DNA from: an uncultured Lachnospiraceae bacterium
GTDB lineage: Bacteria; Bacillota; Clostridia; Lachnospirales; Lachnospiraceae
Direction of reading: 5' to 3'
Assembly (NCBI GenBank): GCA_910576815.1
Contig: CAJTKA010000019.1
Location: forward strand, 1-64,000
Length of the DNA: 64,000 nt
A program made the translations under genes and the position numbers. The notes below the pieces were generated by a model. That model saw only the letters and a list, made by a program, of their open reading frames with translations. It was not told the origin of the DNA and did no database searches. Shown here one piece after another: positions 43,713-52,449 of the stretch. Numbering within the stretch: position 1 is the first letter of the stretch; every line of letters begins with the position of its first letter.

Positions 43713-44121
43713 ATGGGTCCGCTTCCTGATTGGGAGCCTGTTTCTATTGATCGGTATCATTATGTTTATCACGGAACTGTATGGCGTGTTTCACTTTAAG
43801 TATGTCCTGAACCGAATGCACGCCGCCGCCATGGGTGATACGCTGGCAATCAGCGCCTGCCTGCTCGGACTGATGATTTTTTCGGGATTTAATTTTACTA
43901 CCCTGAAACTGTTTTTAATCATTGTCTTTTTGTGGTTTGCTTCCCCTGTCTCCTCCCATGTGCTGGCGAGATTGGAAATTGCCACCAATGAAAAACTGAG
44001 TCAGCACTGTGAAATCTATCAGGATGTCAGCGATTTGGAACGGGAGCTTGCCGATAGAAAGAAGGCCGAAGCAAACAGCCCTGCTGATACCGCAAAAGAA
44101 AAGGAGGTGTCTGCGTTATGA
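43699..44121 (+). CDS. mrpG: Mrp-type antiporter subunit G
   Basis: 140 residues. Three helices with FLIGSLFLLIGIIMFITELYGV, FKYVLNRMHAAAMGDTLAIS and WFASPVSSHVLARLEI, all typical of MrpG. An acidic cytoplasmic tail of about 45 residues extends beyond the family core. GAGGAGGG precedes ATG 43699. It ends as ATGA with the next gene. Confidence 0.9.
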   Translation: MTAIEWVRFLIGSLFLLIGIIMFITELYGVFHFKYVLNRMHAAAMGDTLAISACLLGLMIFSGFNFTTLKLFLIIVFLWFASPVSSHVLARLEIATNEKLSQHCEIYQDVSDLERELADRKKAEANSPADTAKEKEVSAL

Positions 44122-44411
44122 CAGTTTTTCAGGTGATATTGCTGGGACTTTTGATTGTCTGCGCAGTCTCCGTCAGCTTTTCTAAGAATCTCTTAAATTC
44201 CATACTGATCTATATGTCCTTCAGTCTGGTCATGTCCATGCTCTGGATCTGCCTGGAATCTCCTGACCTTGCCATCACGGAGGCGGCTGTCGGCGCGGGA
44301 ATCACCAGCGTACTCTTTTTTGTGACCCTGAAAAAGATTCACGCGATCGAGGCTGTCAAGGAGGAGCAAAAATCGGAGGGAAAAACGGAGGAGTCGAAGA
44401 TTGAAAATTAA
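44118..44411 (+). CDS. DUF4040 (MbhD-like) antiporter subunit
   Basis: 97 residues with LLNSILIYMSFSLVMSMLWI and SPDLAITEAAVGAGITSVLFF, the DUF4040 pattern found in MbhD and in the C-terminal part of MrpA. Having it as a separate gene is the arrangement of Mbh/Mbx complexes and of Mrp systems whose A subunit is split. The tail is acidic and ends within the first stem of repeat copy C. The start overlaps mrpG by 4 bp. Confidence 0.85.
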   Translation: MTVFQVILLGLLIVCAVSVSFSKNLLNSILIYMSFSLVMSMLWICLESPDLAITEAAVGAGITSVLFFVTLKKIHAIEAVKEEQKSEGKTEESKIEN

Positions 44412-44482
44412 AATTTTCAATCACGAGATTTGTGTTTGCGCGTTGCTTGTCACAAACTCGTTCATGCGCAAAAAGCAGCGCA
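44399..44482 (+). repeat. Three-hairpin repeat, copy C (upstream of mrpB)
   Basis: Stems: GATTGAAAATT/AATTTTCAATC (44399-44422), CGAGATTTGTG/CACAAACTCG (44424-44460, with one bulge) and TGCGC/GCGCA (44465-44482). Order and orientation relative to the downstream gene match copies A and B, although the sequences have diverged. It spans the stop of the DUF4040 gene and ends 15 bp before mrpB. Confidence 0.65.
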
Positions 44483-44497
44483 GAAATGAGGACAATC

Positions 44498-45448
44498 ATG
44501 AGTAAGAAAAAATCGTCCGCAGCGTACCAAAAGACGTTTGCTTATCGCTTTTTCAGGTGGCTTCGCGGTGAAAAAGATCCCTATCTGGGAGAACTGGAAA
44601 TGAAACCCCAGGAAGAATATCATGTGAGCGAAGATGCCATCCTCCGCCGTGAGAAAGAACATGATTCCATTCTGGACAAGGTCTACGATTCGCAGCACAA
44701 CAAGTGGCTGCGGCTTTTTCACAGCCTCTATGAGATCACCAGCGTCTTATTCTGCCTGTTTTTGATTGCTTTGCTCTTGGTAACGGTTTCCTATCTGCCT
44801 GCCGTCGGCACAGTGACTCGTCCGGTCAACAACGAGGTGGCCGAACGCTACATTGAAAACGGGTTAGAGGAAACGGGCGCCATCAATATTGTGGCTGGCA
44901 TGATCCTGGACTACAGAGCCTTCGACACACTGGGAGAATCCCACGTCCTGTTTGTGGCCACGATCACGGTACTTATCCTGCTGCGCCTGAATAAGGGGCA
45001 GGAAGACACAAATGACCGTATTTTTGAGCCTAAAAATGACGCGATCCTACAGCTTGTCGCGACTTTTCTGGTGCCGATCATCATTATTTTCGGCATTTAC
45101 ATCATCCTAAACGGCCATCTCGGTCCCGGCGGCGGCTTCTCGGGCGGTGCCGTGATCGGCGCGGGTCTTGTTCTTTACTTAAACGCGTTCGGCTTTGCCA
45201 AAACGGAGCGGTTTTTTACGGAGAAAACTTACAAATGGGTGTGCTTTTTCTCCCTCTCTTTTTACTGCCTGGCCAAAAGTTATTCCTTTTACACAGGCGC
45301 CAATCAGCTTCACAGCGTGATCCCAAAGGGGACTCCCGGCGCGATCCTCTCAAGCGGCCTGATCCTGCCTTTAAACATCGCCGTGGGATTGGTCGTCGCC
45401 TGCACGATTTATGCTTTTTACGCCATGTTCCGCAAAGGAGGGTTTTAA
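44498..45448 (+). CDS. mrpB: MrpB-like subunit fused to an MbhE-like domain
   Basis: 316 residues, about twice a normal MrpB. A 75-residue charged cytoplasmic extension is followed by an MbhE-like segment (ITSVLFCLFLIALLLVTVSY, then ETGAINIVAGMILDYRAFDTLGE), then the MrpB core with FLVPIIIIFGIYIILNGHLGPGGGFSGGAVIGAG. Fusion of E- and B-like parts is known in this family. The extension is unusual. GAGG lies 7 bp before ATG 44498; longer frames read into the repeat. The stop overlaps mrpC by one base. Confidence 0.88.
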   Translation: MSKKKSSAAYQKTFAYRFFRWLRGEKDPYLGELEMKPQEEYHVSEDAILRREKEHDSILDKVYDSQHNKWLRLFHSLYEITSVLFCLFLIALLLVTVSYLPAVGTVTRPVNNEVAERYIENGLEETGAINIVAGMILDYRAFDTLGESHVLFVATITVLILLRLNKGQEDTNDRIFEPKNDAILQLVATFLVPIIIIFGIYIILNGHLGPGGGFSGGAVIGAGLVLYLNAFGFAKTERFFTEKTYKWVCFFSLSFYCLAKSYSFYTGANQLHSVIPKGTPGAILSSGLILPLNIAVGLVVACTIYAFYAMFRKGGF

Positions 45449-45825
45449 TGATGGGCCCTAATCTGTTCGCAAACTACGGGGAAGCGGTTTCCGCAATCCT
45501 CTTTTGTATCGGCTTCACCAATCTGCTTTTACAGACAAACCTGATCAAGAAAATCATCGGCCTGAATATCATGGACAGTGCGATCTACCTCTTTCTTGCA
45601 GAAAAAGGGTATATTGCAGGACGGGTCGCACCCATTGTCGTTGACGGCGTGACGAGCACGGAGGCCTATATCAACCCGATTCCCAGCGGCCTTGTGCTGA
45701 CGGGTATCGTCGTATCCGTATCCGTGACTGCCTTGATGCTGTCCCTGACGATCCGCCTGTATACCCGATATCACACGCTGGATCTGGACGAAATCTCCAT
45801 GCAGTTAAAGAAGGAGGGACGCTAA
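45448..45825 (+). CDS. mrpC: Mrp-type antiporter subunit C (NuoK-like)
   Basis: 125 residues, three helices, NuoK-like: AILFCIGFTNLLLQTNLIKKIIGLNIMDSAIYLFL and PSGLVLTGIVVSVSVTALML. It carries the glutamate- and lysine-poor pattern of MrpC. AAAGGAGG precedes the ATG; the first base of the start is the last base of the mrpB stop. Confidence 0.9.
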   Translation: MMGPNLFANYGEAVSAILFCIGFTNLLLQTNLIKKIIGLNIMDSAIYLFLAEKGYIAGRVAPIVVDGVTSTEAYINPIPSGLVLTGIVVSVSVTALMLSLTIRLYTRYHTLDLDEISMQLKKEGR

Positions 45826-47319
45826 ATGAACTTTATCTGCAATTTCCCCTTCTTTTCCATTCTGCTAAGCCTTTTTTCGGGCACGATCTGTTCGGTGCTG
45901 CCCGCTAAGGCCGCGAAAGTTGTAAACCGTGCGGTCATTATCGTGATTGGCCTGCTCTCCGCGATCCTGCTCCTTTATCTTTTATCCGTGGGAGAGCCCT
46001 TCGTCTATTGGATGGGTCACTTTCCCGCCCCCTGGGGCAACGAGATCCGCGCGGGCGTATTGGAAGCCGGCATGGCAATGTTTTTCTGTATCATCATGTA
46101 CTTATCCATGGCGGGCGGCGCGCACAAACTCTACGATGAAGTGGATGAGAGCAAACATAACCTCTACTATATCCTGGTGAACCTCCTGCTCTCCTCCCTG
46201 CTTGCGCTGGTCTATACCAACGATATGTTCACGGCCTATGTCTTCGTGGAGATCAACACCATCTCCGCCTGCGGCCTGATCATGATCAGACAGGTCGGAC
46301 GCACCATCGAAGCGGCTGTCCGCTATATGATCATGAGCCTTTTGGGATCCGGCCTTCTGCTCTTTGGACTCTGTATCATGTACGATCTGACCGGGCATCT
46401 TTTGATGAGCAACATCAAGGCCTCCGTCGGTCCGCTGGTGGCAAACGTAGAATACCAGATCCCGCTGATCGTCTCCATTGCCCTGATGTGTGTGGGACTG
46501 TGCATCAAAAGCGCGCTGTTTCCCTTCCATGCCTGGCTGCCTGACGCTTACGGATACTCTACGGTATCTTCCGCGGCAATCCTTTCCAGTCTGGTGTCCA
46601 AGGGCTATATTTTCCTGTTGATCAAGATTATTTACCGTGTGATCGGTTTTGATATCTTCAACAGTACCAGGATCATAGACGTCCTGTTCGTCTTTGGCCT
46701 GATGGGGATGATCTTCGGTTCCATCAGCGCCATTCGGGAAAACGATATCCGCAGGATGATCGCCTTTTCCTCGGTGGCGCAGATCGGTTACATCTACATG
46801 GGCTTCGGCATGGGCACGCAGACGGGTATGGTGGCCAGCGTTTACCACATCCTCTCCCACGCGGCAACCAAGTCCCTGCTGTTTATCGCCGCCATCGGTT
46901 TAACGGAGGTCTCGGGCGGCAGCCGCAAATTTGTCGACCTGACAGGCGCGGGCTACCGCAACAAATGGGCGGGCGTGGCCTTTACCGTCGGTTCGCTGTC
47001 CATGGTGGGTGTGCCACTCTTTTCGGGCTTTATCAGCAAGCTCCTCTTTGCGCAGGCCGCCGTTCAGGTGGAAGGCAAGATGCTGGCTTCGCTGATCGTT
47101 CTGGGAATCAGTACGGTACTGAATGCGATCTACTTTATGAAGACCGTGATCCGAATTTACACTTCGGTGAAAGATTCCCCTTATGAGAGCATCACCTTTG
47201 GAAAAATGAAGATTCACGCCATAACGTTGATGTTTTTCATCCTGTTAAATGTCATCCTGGGCGTTAGTTCCCAGCCGATCGTTGATCTGATCGTACAGGG
47301 ACTTGCCATGTTTTCCTGA
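45826..47319 (+). CDS. mrpD: Antiporter-like subunit 1 (MrpD/NuoN-like)
   Basis: 497 residues, about 14 helices, proton-antiporter membrane family. The channel residues shared with complex I are in place: Glu in TM5 (YVFVEINTISACGL), Lys in TM7 (GLCIKSALFPFHAWLPDAY) and Lys in the following segment (SSLVSKGYIFLL). The ATG directly follows the mrpC stop. It is the first of four such subunits in the operon. Confidence 0.9.
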   Translation: MNFICNFPFFSILLSLFSGTICSVLPAKAAKVVNRAVIIVIGLLSAILLLYLLSVGEPFVYWMGHFPAPWGNEIRAGVLEAGMAMFFCIIMYLSMAGGAHKLYDEVDESKHNLYYILVNLLLSSLLALVYTNDMFTAYVFVEINTISACGLIMIRQVGRTIEAAVRYMIMSLLGSGLLLFGLCIMYDLTGHLLMSNIKASVGPLVANVEYQIPLIVSIALMCVGLCIKSALFPFHAWLPDAYGYSTVSSAAILSSLVSKGYIFLLIKIIYRVIGFDIFNSTRIIDVLFVFGLMGMIFGSISAIRENDIRRMIAFSSVAQIGYIYMGFGMGTQTGMVASVYHILSHAATKSLLFIAAIGLTEVSGGSRKFVDLTGAGYRNKWAGVAFTVGSLSMVGVPLFSGFISKLLFAQAAVQVEGKMLASLIVLGISTVLNAIYFMKTVIRIYTSVKDSPYESITFGKMKIHAITLMFFILLNVILGVSSQPIVDLIVQGLAMFS

Positions 47320-47365
47320 TTGCCGCCAGGAAACGATAGAGAACTTTTTACAAGGAGATAATCGT

Positions 47366-48847
47366 ATGTACTGCATTTTATTATCCATTTTTTGTCCCAT
47401 ATTGGCGGGCATCTTTCTGCTGATTCGCTATCGGACGCCCCTTTCGGGAAAAAGGAACCCGCAGGAGAGGAAAACACTCCTTCTTTTCACAGGGATGTTT
47501 CTTATCATTACGGCGCTTTTGACCGTCACGTCCCTGCTTACGGCAAAGGAAGGGATTACCTTGTTTTATCTGACAGATACGCTCCCGATCTATTTTAAGA
47601 TCGATGCCATCGGCGCGCTGTTTTCCCTGCTCGCAGTCATTGTCTTAGTCTGCGCCGGCTTCTTCTCCTTTGAATACATGAAGCATGAGGAGCGGGAAAG
47701 CCGTTATTACGGCTTTTATCTGATGATGTTCGGCGTATTGAACGCCCTGTGCTTTGCAGGCAACCTGATTACCTTCTATCTCTTTTTTGAGCTTTTGACG
47801 CTCTCCTCCATGCCTTTGGTGCTGCATAGCGGCACAAAAGAAGCGGTGATGGCGGGCTTAAAATACCTGTTTTACTCGCTCTGCGGGGCCTATGCGTCGC
47901 TGTATGGCGTGTATTTTCTCTATCAGAATTGTGAAACGCTCACCTTTACTGCGGGCGGTGCCCTGAAAGCCTCCGCGGTTGCAGAGCATGGCGGCTTTCT
48001 ACTGGTCGTGGCCTTTATCATGATTCTCGGTTTTGGTGTAAAAGCAGGCATGTTTCCCATGCACGCCTGGCTGCCCACGGCGCATCCGGTGGCGCCTGCT
48101 CCCGCTTCCGCCGTCTTATCCGCAATGATCGTCAAAGCGGGCGTTCTCGCGCTCATTCGGGTGACGAATCTGTTTGGCACAGACTTTCTGCGCGGGACCT
48201 GGATGCAGACCGCCTGGATTTGCCTGACTCTGGTTACGGTATTAATGGGGTCGCTGCTTGCCTTTCGCGAACCTGTTTTGAAAAAGAGGCTTGCCTACTC
48301 CACGGTGAGTCAGCTCTCCTACATCCTATTTGGTCTGGCCACGATGCAGGAAACCGCTTTTGAGGGAAGTCTTTTGCACGTGCTGGCGCACGGTTTTGTG
48401 AAGGCTGTGCTCTTTCTTAGCGCAGGCGCCTTTATCTACTGTACGGGCAAGACGCGGGTGGACGAGCTGCGCGGAATCGGCAGAAAGATGCCCCTCACGC
48501 TCTGGTGCTTTACGATTGCTTCCCTGGGGCTGATCGGCATCCCCCCGACAGGCGGCTTTGTCAGCAAGTGGTATCTGGCTCTGGGTTCCTTAAAAAGCGG
48601 CATTCCCGTTTTGGATGTGTTAGGGCCTGTCGTACTTTTGGTGAGCGCATTGCTGACTGCGGGCTACCTTCTGCCCATCACTGTGCGCGGGTTTTTCCCG
48701 GGAGCAGACTACGAGGCGAACTCTCAAAAGAAACAGGAACCTTCTAAATGGATGACGGTACCGATCGTAATTATTACAATCCTGTCGGTTTTGGTTGGCC
48801 TGTTTCCAGATGCCGTTTCCTTTTACTTGACAGTGATAGGAGGATAA
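47366..48847 (+). CDS. Antiporter-like subunit 2 (MrpD/NuoM-like)
   Basis: 493 residues of the proton-antiporter family. TM5 Glu in FYLFFELLTLSSMPL, TM7 Lys in GFGVKAGMFPMHAWLPTAHP and TM8 Lys in SAMIVKAGVLALI are all present, and TM12-like ALGSLKSG follows. AAGGAG lies 8 bp before ATG 47366. It is closely similar in its core to subunit 4 (PVAPAPASA). It should form an ion-translocating channel. Confidence 0.9.
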   Translation: MYCILLSIFCPILAGIFLLIRYRTPLSGKRNPQERKTLLLFTGMFLIITALLTVTSLLTAKEGITLFYLTDTLPIYFKIDAIGALFSLLAVIVLVCAGFFSFEYMKHEERESRYYGFYLMMFGVLNALCFAGNLITFYLFFELLTLSSMPLVLHSGTKEAVMAGLKYLFYSLCGAYASLYGVYFLYQNCETLTFTAGGALKASAVAEHGGFLLVVAFIMILGFGVKAGMFPMHAWLPTAHPVAPAPASAVLSAMIVKAGVLALIRVTNLFGTDFLRGTWMQTAWICLTLVTVLMGSLLAFREPVLKKRLAYSTVSQLSYILFGLATMQETAFEGSLLHVLAHGFVKAVLFLSAGAFIYCTGKTRVDELRGIGRKMPLTLWCFTIASLGLIGIPPTGGFVSKWYLALGSLKSGIPVLDVLGPVVLLVSALLTAGYLLPITVRGFFPGADYEANSQKKQEPSKWMTVPIVIITILSVLVGLFPDAVSFYLTVIGG

Positions 48848-48851
48848 TCCA

Positions 48852-50315
48852 ATGATCATTTTAGTAATCCTAATTCCTTTTATCGCGGGAATCCTTGTCC
48901 CGCTCATCCCGTTTCAAAAACGCTGGCAGAAGGAAGTGTTTCTGGAAACGGCAGTAGTGCTCAACAGCATTCTCGTATGGTACCTGCTTTTGCACCACTC
49001 GACCAGCACCTTTCTGCTGGCGCACTTTACCGGCAATTTGAATATCAGCTTTCGCGTGGACGGCGTGAGCATGGTGTTTGCAGGGCTGGTCTCCGCGCTC
49101 TGGCCGTTTGCCACGCTCTATGCCTTTGAATATATGACGAAGGAATCTCACGAGAACGTGTTTTTCCTCTTTTACACCCTGACCTACGGGGTGACGCTGG
49201 GTATTGCCCTGGCCGCAAACCTGCTCACCATGTATTTCTTCTATGAGCTGTTAACGCTTGTGACCGTGCCTTTAGTCATGCATACGCTGACCCGTGAGGC
49301 CGTTTTGGCCAGCCGCAAATACCTCTACTATTCGCTGGGCGGCGCTGCTTTTGCCTTTCTCGGCCTGATCATGGTCATTGTCTATGGAACCACCACCGAC
49401 TTTATTTTAGGCGGCGTACTGGATCTGGCAAAGATTGGCGATAAGACCAATGTCCTACTGCTGATCTATGTCATGGCCTTTCTGGGCTTCGGCGTGAAGG
49501 CGGCGGTCTGCCCCTTCAACTCCTGGCTCCCCCAGGCGGGCGTTGCCCCCACCCCCGTCACGGCCCTGCTGCACGCGGTAGCCGTGGTAAAGTCGGGCGC
49601 TTTTGCCATTATCAGACTGACCTATTTTAGCTTTGGCACGGATTTCCTGAAGGGCACCTGGGCGCAGGATGTGGTGATGGCGATCGTCATGTTTACCATT
49701 GTCTACGGCTGCAGCCGGGCTGTGAAAGAGACTCACATCAAGAGACGGCTGGCCTATTCGACGATCAGCAACCTTTCCTACATCCTGTTTGGCACAGTCA
49801 TTATGACGCCCTGGGGGCTTGCGGCTGCTCTGACGCACCTGGCTTTCCATGCCGTTATGAAGATCTGTTCCTTCTTCTGCGCAGGCGCCGTCATGCACCA
49901 AACGGACCGCCACTATGTCCACGAACTGAACGGGCTCGGTTACAAGATGCCCTGCGTATTCGGCATCTTTACCATCTCCGCCTTCGCGCTCATGGGCGTG
50001 CCCGGACTGGCGGGTTTTATCAGTAAATGGAATCTGGCGCAGGCCGCCGTGGAGAGCGAAAATCCCCTGGCCTGGGGCGGGATTGCCTGCTTGCTGATAT
50101 CAGCGCTTTTGACTGCCATTTATATGCTCACCATCGTGATCCGTGCCTTCTTCCCCGGAAAGGATTTTGACTATACTACGGTGAAAGGGGCGAAGGACCC
50201 CAACTGGCAGATGCTGGTACCGCTGTTTGTGTTTACCCTGTTTATTATCTTTTTCGGCTTGAGCTCGCAGCCGATTGTAGACTTTTTTATGGATGTGGCC
50301 TGCGGGAATGTATAA
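48852..50315 (+). CDS. Antiporter-like subunit 3 (MrpD/NuoM-like)
   Basis: 487 residues of the proton-antiporter family. TM5 Glu in YFFYELLTLVTVPLVMH, TM7 Lys in GFGVKAAVCPFNSWLPQAG, and a PTPVTALLHAVAVVKSG segment with Lys that resembles MbhH/MrpD. It starts 4 bp after the previous stop. The longer overall similarity is to NuoM-type subunits. Confidence 0.9.
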   Translation: MIILVILIPFIAGILVPLIPFQKRWQKEVFLETAVVLNSILVWYLLLHHSTSTFLLAHFTGNLNISFRVDGVSMVFAGLVSALWPFATLYAFEYMTKESHENVFFLFYTLTYGVTLGIALAANLLTMYFFYELLTLVTVPLVMHTLTREAVLASRKYLYYSLGGAAFAFLGLIMVIVYGTTTDFILGGVLDLAKIGDKTNVLLLIYVMAFLGFGVKAAVCPFNSWLPQAGVAPTPVTALLHAVAVVKSGAFAIIRLTYFSFGTDFLKGTWAQDVVMAIVMFTIVYGCSRAVKETHIKRRLAYSTISNLSYILFGTVIMTPWGLAAALTHLAFHAVMKICSFFCAGAVMHQTDRHYVHELNGLGYKMPCVFGIFTISAFALMGVPGLAGFISKWNLAQAAVESENPLAWGGIACLLISALLTAIYMLTIVIRAFFPGKDFDYTTVKGAKDPNWQMLVPLFVFTLFIIFFGLSSQPIVDFFMDVACGNV

Positions 50316-50328
50316 ATAGGAGGTTCCT

Positions 50329-52410
50329 ATGAAGAAATCTTATCAAATCACTGCAAATATCATAACAGGAGCAGCCTTTGCTCTCTGCGGCCTGCTCGCA
50401 ATACGGATGCTGACGGGCTCCTCGGGCGGTTTGACCTTTGAGATCCCTTATGTCTGCGGTCTGGGGCTGCACTTTCAAACAGACGGCTTCCGCGCCTTGT
50501 ACGGCGCGATTGCGGCCTTCATGTGGTTTATGGCAACGCTCTTTTCCGGAGAATACTTTACCCGCCATGAAAAAATGGAGCCCGGCCATGACCATCATTT
50601 GGGAAGATATTATGTCTTCCTTCTTGTCACGCTTGTCGCCACAGAAGGGGTGTTCTTTTCCGCAGACTTCTTTACCACCTTTGTCTTTTTTGAGATCATG
50701 TCCTTTACCTCCTATGTGTGGGTGGCACAGGATGAAAAACCCGAGTCTCTGCGGGCGGGCGCGACCTATCTGGCGGTGGCCGTGATCGGCGGTCTGGTGA
50801 TGCTGATGGGCATTTTCCTGCTCTATGATGTGACTGGCACTCTGTTCTTTGACGATCTGGTCAAGGCATACGTCAATTACGGCCTGGTCCACTCTCATCG
50901 GGTTTTTATATACAAAATATGGGCGGCAGGTCTCTGTCTGCTGTTCGGTTTCGGTGCGAAAGCGGGTGCCTTTCCGCTGCATATCTGGCTGCCAAAGGCC
51001 CACCCTGTGGCTCCGGCTCCCGCTTCAGCGCTGCTTTCGGGTATTTTGACCAAAGCGGGAATGTTCGGCATCCTAATCCTGACTTCTTATCTGTTTTTGG
51101 GAAACGCACTCTGGGGCGGCCTGATTTTGATGCTCGGTGTCCTCACAATGATAGTCGGCGCAGTGCTTGCAATTTTCTCTATCGACTTAAAACGGACGCT
51201 TGCCTGCTCATCGGTATCCCAGATCGGCTTTATCCTGGTCGGCGTGGGCATGTCCGGCTTATTGGCGGAAGAAAACGCCCTTGCTCTGCGGGGCAGCCTG
51301 CTTCATATGGTGAATCATTCTCTGTTGAAACTTGTCCTCTTTATGGCAGCAGGCGTGGTCTTCATGAATGCGCATAAACTGGATCTCAATGACATCCGCG
51401 GATTTGGGCGAAAAAAACCGCTCCTTCACTATATTTTCCTGATGGGAGTTTTGGGCATCGGCGGTATGCCGCTTTGGAACGGCTATGTCAGCAAGACGCT
51501 GATTCACGAAAGCATAGTGGAATATATCGCTGCAATCAACGCCGGAATCCTCCCCGCCCTCATTGGTACTTCATTCATGCGTGCCGTGGAATGGATCTTT
51601 TTGATCAGCGGCGGCCTGACGGTAGCCTACATGCTGAAACTCTATATCTGTATCTTCTGGGAGAAAAATGCGGATGCCGCAGTACAGAAACGTTATGGCG
51701 ATTTGCGGGGAAGTTATATGAATAAAACAAGCGTCTTTGCTCTTACGCTCAGCGCTACTCTGCTGCCAATCGGCGGTTTTCTGCCTAATATCGTGATGGA
51801 TCGCCTCGCGGATATGGGACAGACCTTTTTGCACGCATCGGAATCAGAACAGATTGCCTACTTTTCGGTCACAAACCTGCGCGGCGCCCTGATTTCTTTG
51901 ATCATTGGCGGACTGCTCTATGTGTGCTTTGTGCGCACGCTTCTGCGGAAAAAATCTGCAGACGGCGCAAAGATATATTATGTAAACCGATGGCCTGCAT
52001 GGCTCGACTTGGAAAACCTTATTTACCGCCCCCTGCTCTTAGAGATCCTGCCTTTCACCCTTGGCATGATCTGCCGCTTTCTGGACAGCCTTGTTGATAC
52101 AGTGGTGGTAGCGCTGAGAAAGACGGTCTATCGTGATGAGAAGCTGCCGCACGAGCGCTTTGAGGGTACGGTTCTTACGCATCTGTGCGCCTGCATAGCC
52201 GGCGCCATCCAAGCGCTTTTAAACCATACCCTCCTGAAAAAGCATCCGAAACACACGGATTATGAACACAAACTGGCGCTCATGCAGGAAGAATTTAACG
52301 AAAACACCACGCTGATCGCCAGAAGTATGTCCTTCGGACTGCTGCTATTCTGTGTGGGACTGATCCTGACAGTAGCTTATCTGTTTGTCAAGGATGTGTT
52401 TGGGTTGTGA
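50329..52410 (+). CDS. Antiporter-like subunit 4 (MrpA/NuoL-like, extended)
   Basis: 693 residues. An antiporter core of 14 helices (TM5 Glu in FVFFEIMSFTSYVWV, TM7 Lys in GFGAKAGAFPLHIWLPKAHP, TM8 Lys in SGILTKAGMFGIL) is followed by about 200 further residues: a helix (GALISLIIGGLLYVCFV), a long amphipathic stretch, and a last membrane helix. This resembles the lateral-helix extension of NuoL. It could replace the large MrpA, which is otherwise missing. The gene ends the operon; a hairpin at 52411-52449 follows. Confidence 0.88.
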   Translation: MKKSYQITANIITGAAFALCGLLAIRMLTGSSGGLTFEIPYVCGLGLHFQTDGFRALYGAIAAFMWFMATLFSGEYFTRHEKMEPGHDHHLGRYYVFLLVTLVATEGVFFSADFFTTFVFFEIMSFTSYVWVAQDEKPESLRAGATYLAVAVIGGLVMLMGIFLLYDVTGTLFFDDLVKAYVNYGLVHSHRVFIYKIWAAGLCLLFGFGAKAGAFPLHIWLPKAHPVAPAPASALLSGILTKAGMFGILILTSYLFLGNALWGGLILMLGVLTMIVGAVLAIFSIDLKRTLACSSVSQIGFILVGVGMSGLLAEENALALRGSLLHMVNHSLLKLVLFMAAGVVFMNAHKLDLNDIRGFGRKKPLLHYIFLMGVLGIGGMPLWNGYVSKTLIHESIVEYIAAINAGILPALIGTSFMRAVEWIFLISGGLTVAYMLKLYICIFWEKNADAAVQKRYGDLRGSYMNKTSVFALTLSATLLPIGGFLPNIVMDRLADMGQTFLHASESEQIAYFSVTNLRGALISLIIGGLLYVCFVRTLLRKKSADGAKIYYVNRWPAWLDLENLIYRPLLLEILPFTLGMICRFLDSLVDTVVVALRKTVYRDEKLPHERFEGTVLTHLCACIAGAIQALLNHTLLKKHPKHTDYEHKLALMQEEFNENTTLIARSMSFGLLLFCVGLILTVAYLFVKDVFGL

Positions 52411-52449
52411 CGGGAATCCCTGCAATCCTCTATTTTGCAGTATTCCCCG
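52411..52449. terminator. Convergent hairpin after the antiporter operon
   Basis: CGGGAAT (52411-52417) pairs with ATTCCCCG (52442-52449) and CTGCA with TGCAG inside. It spans the end of the minus-strand surface-protein gene. There is no clear T-run, so it is only a likely transcription stop for the two convergent transcripts. Confidence 0.45.
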
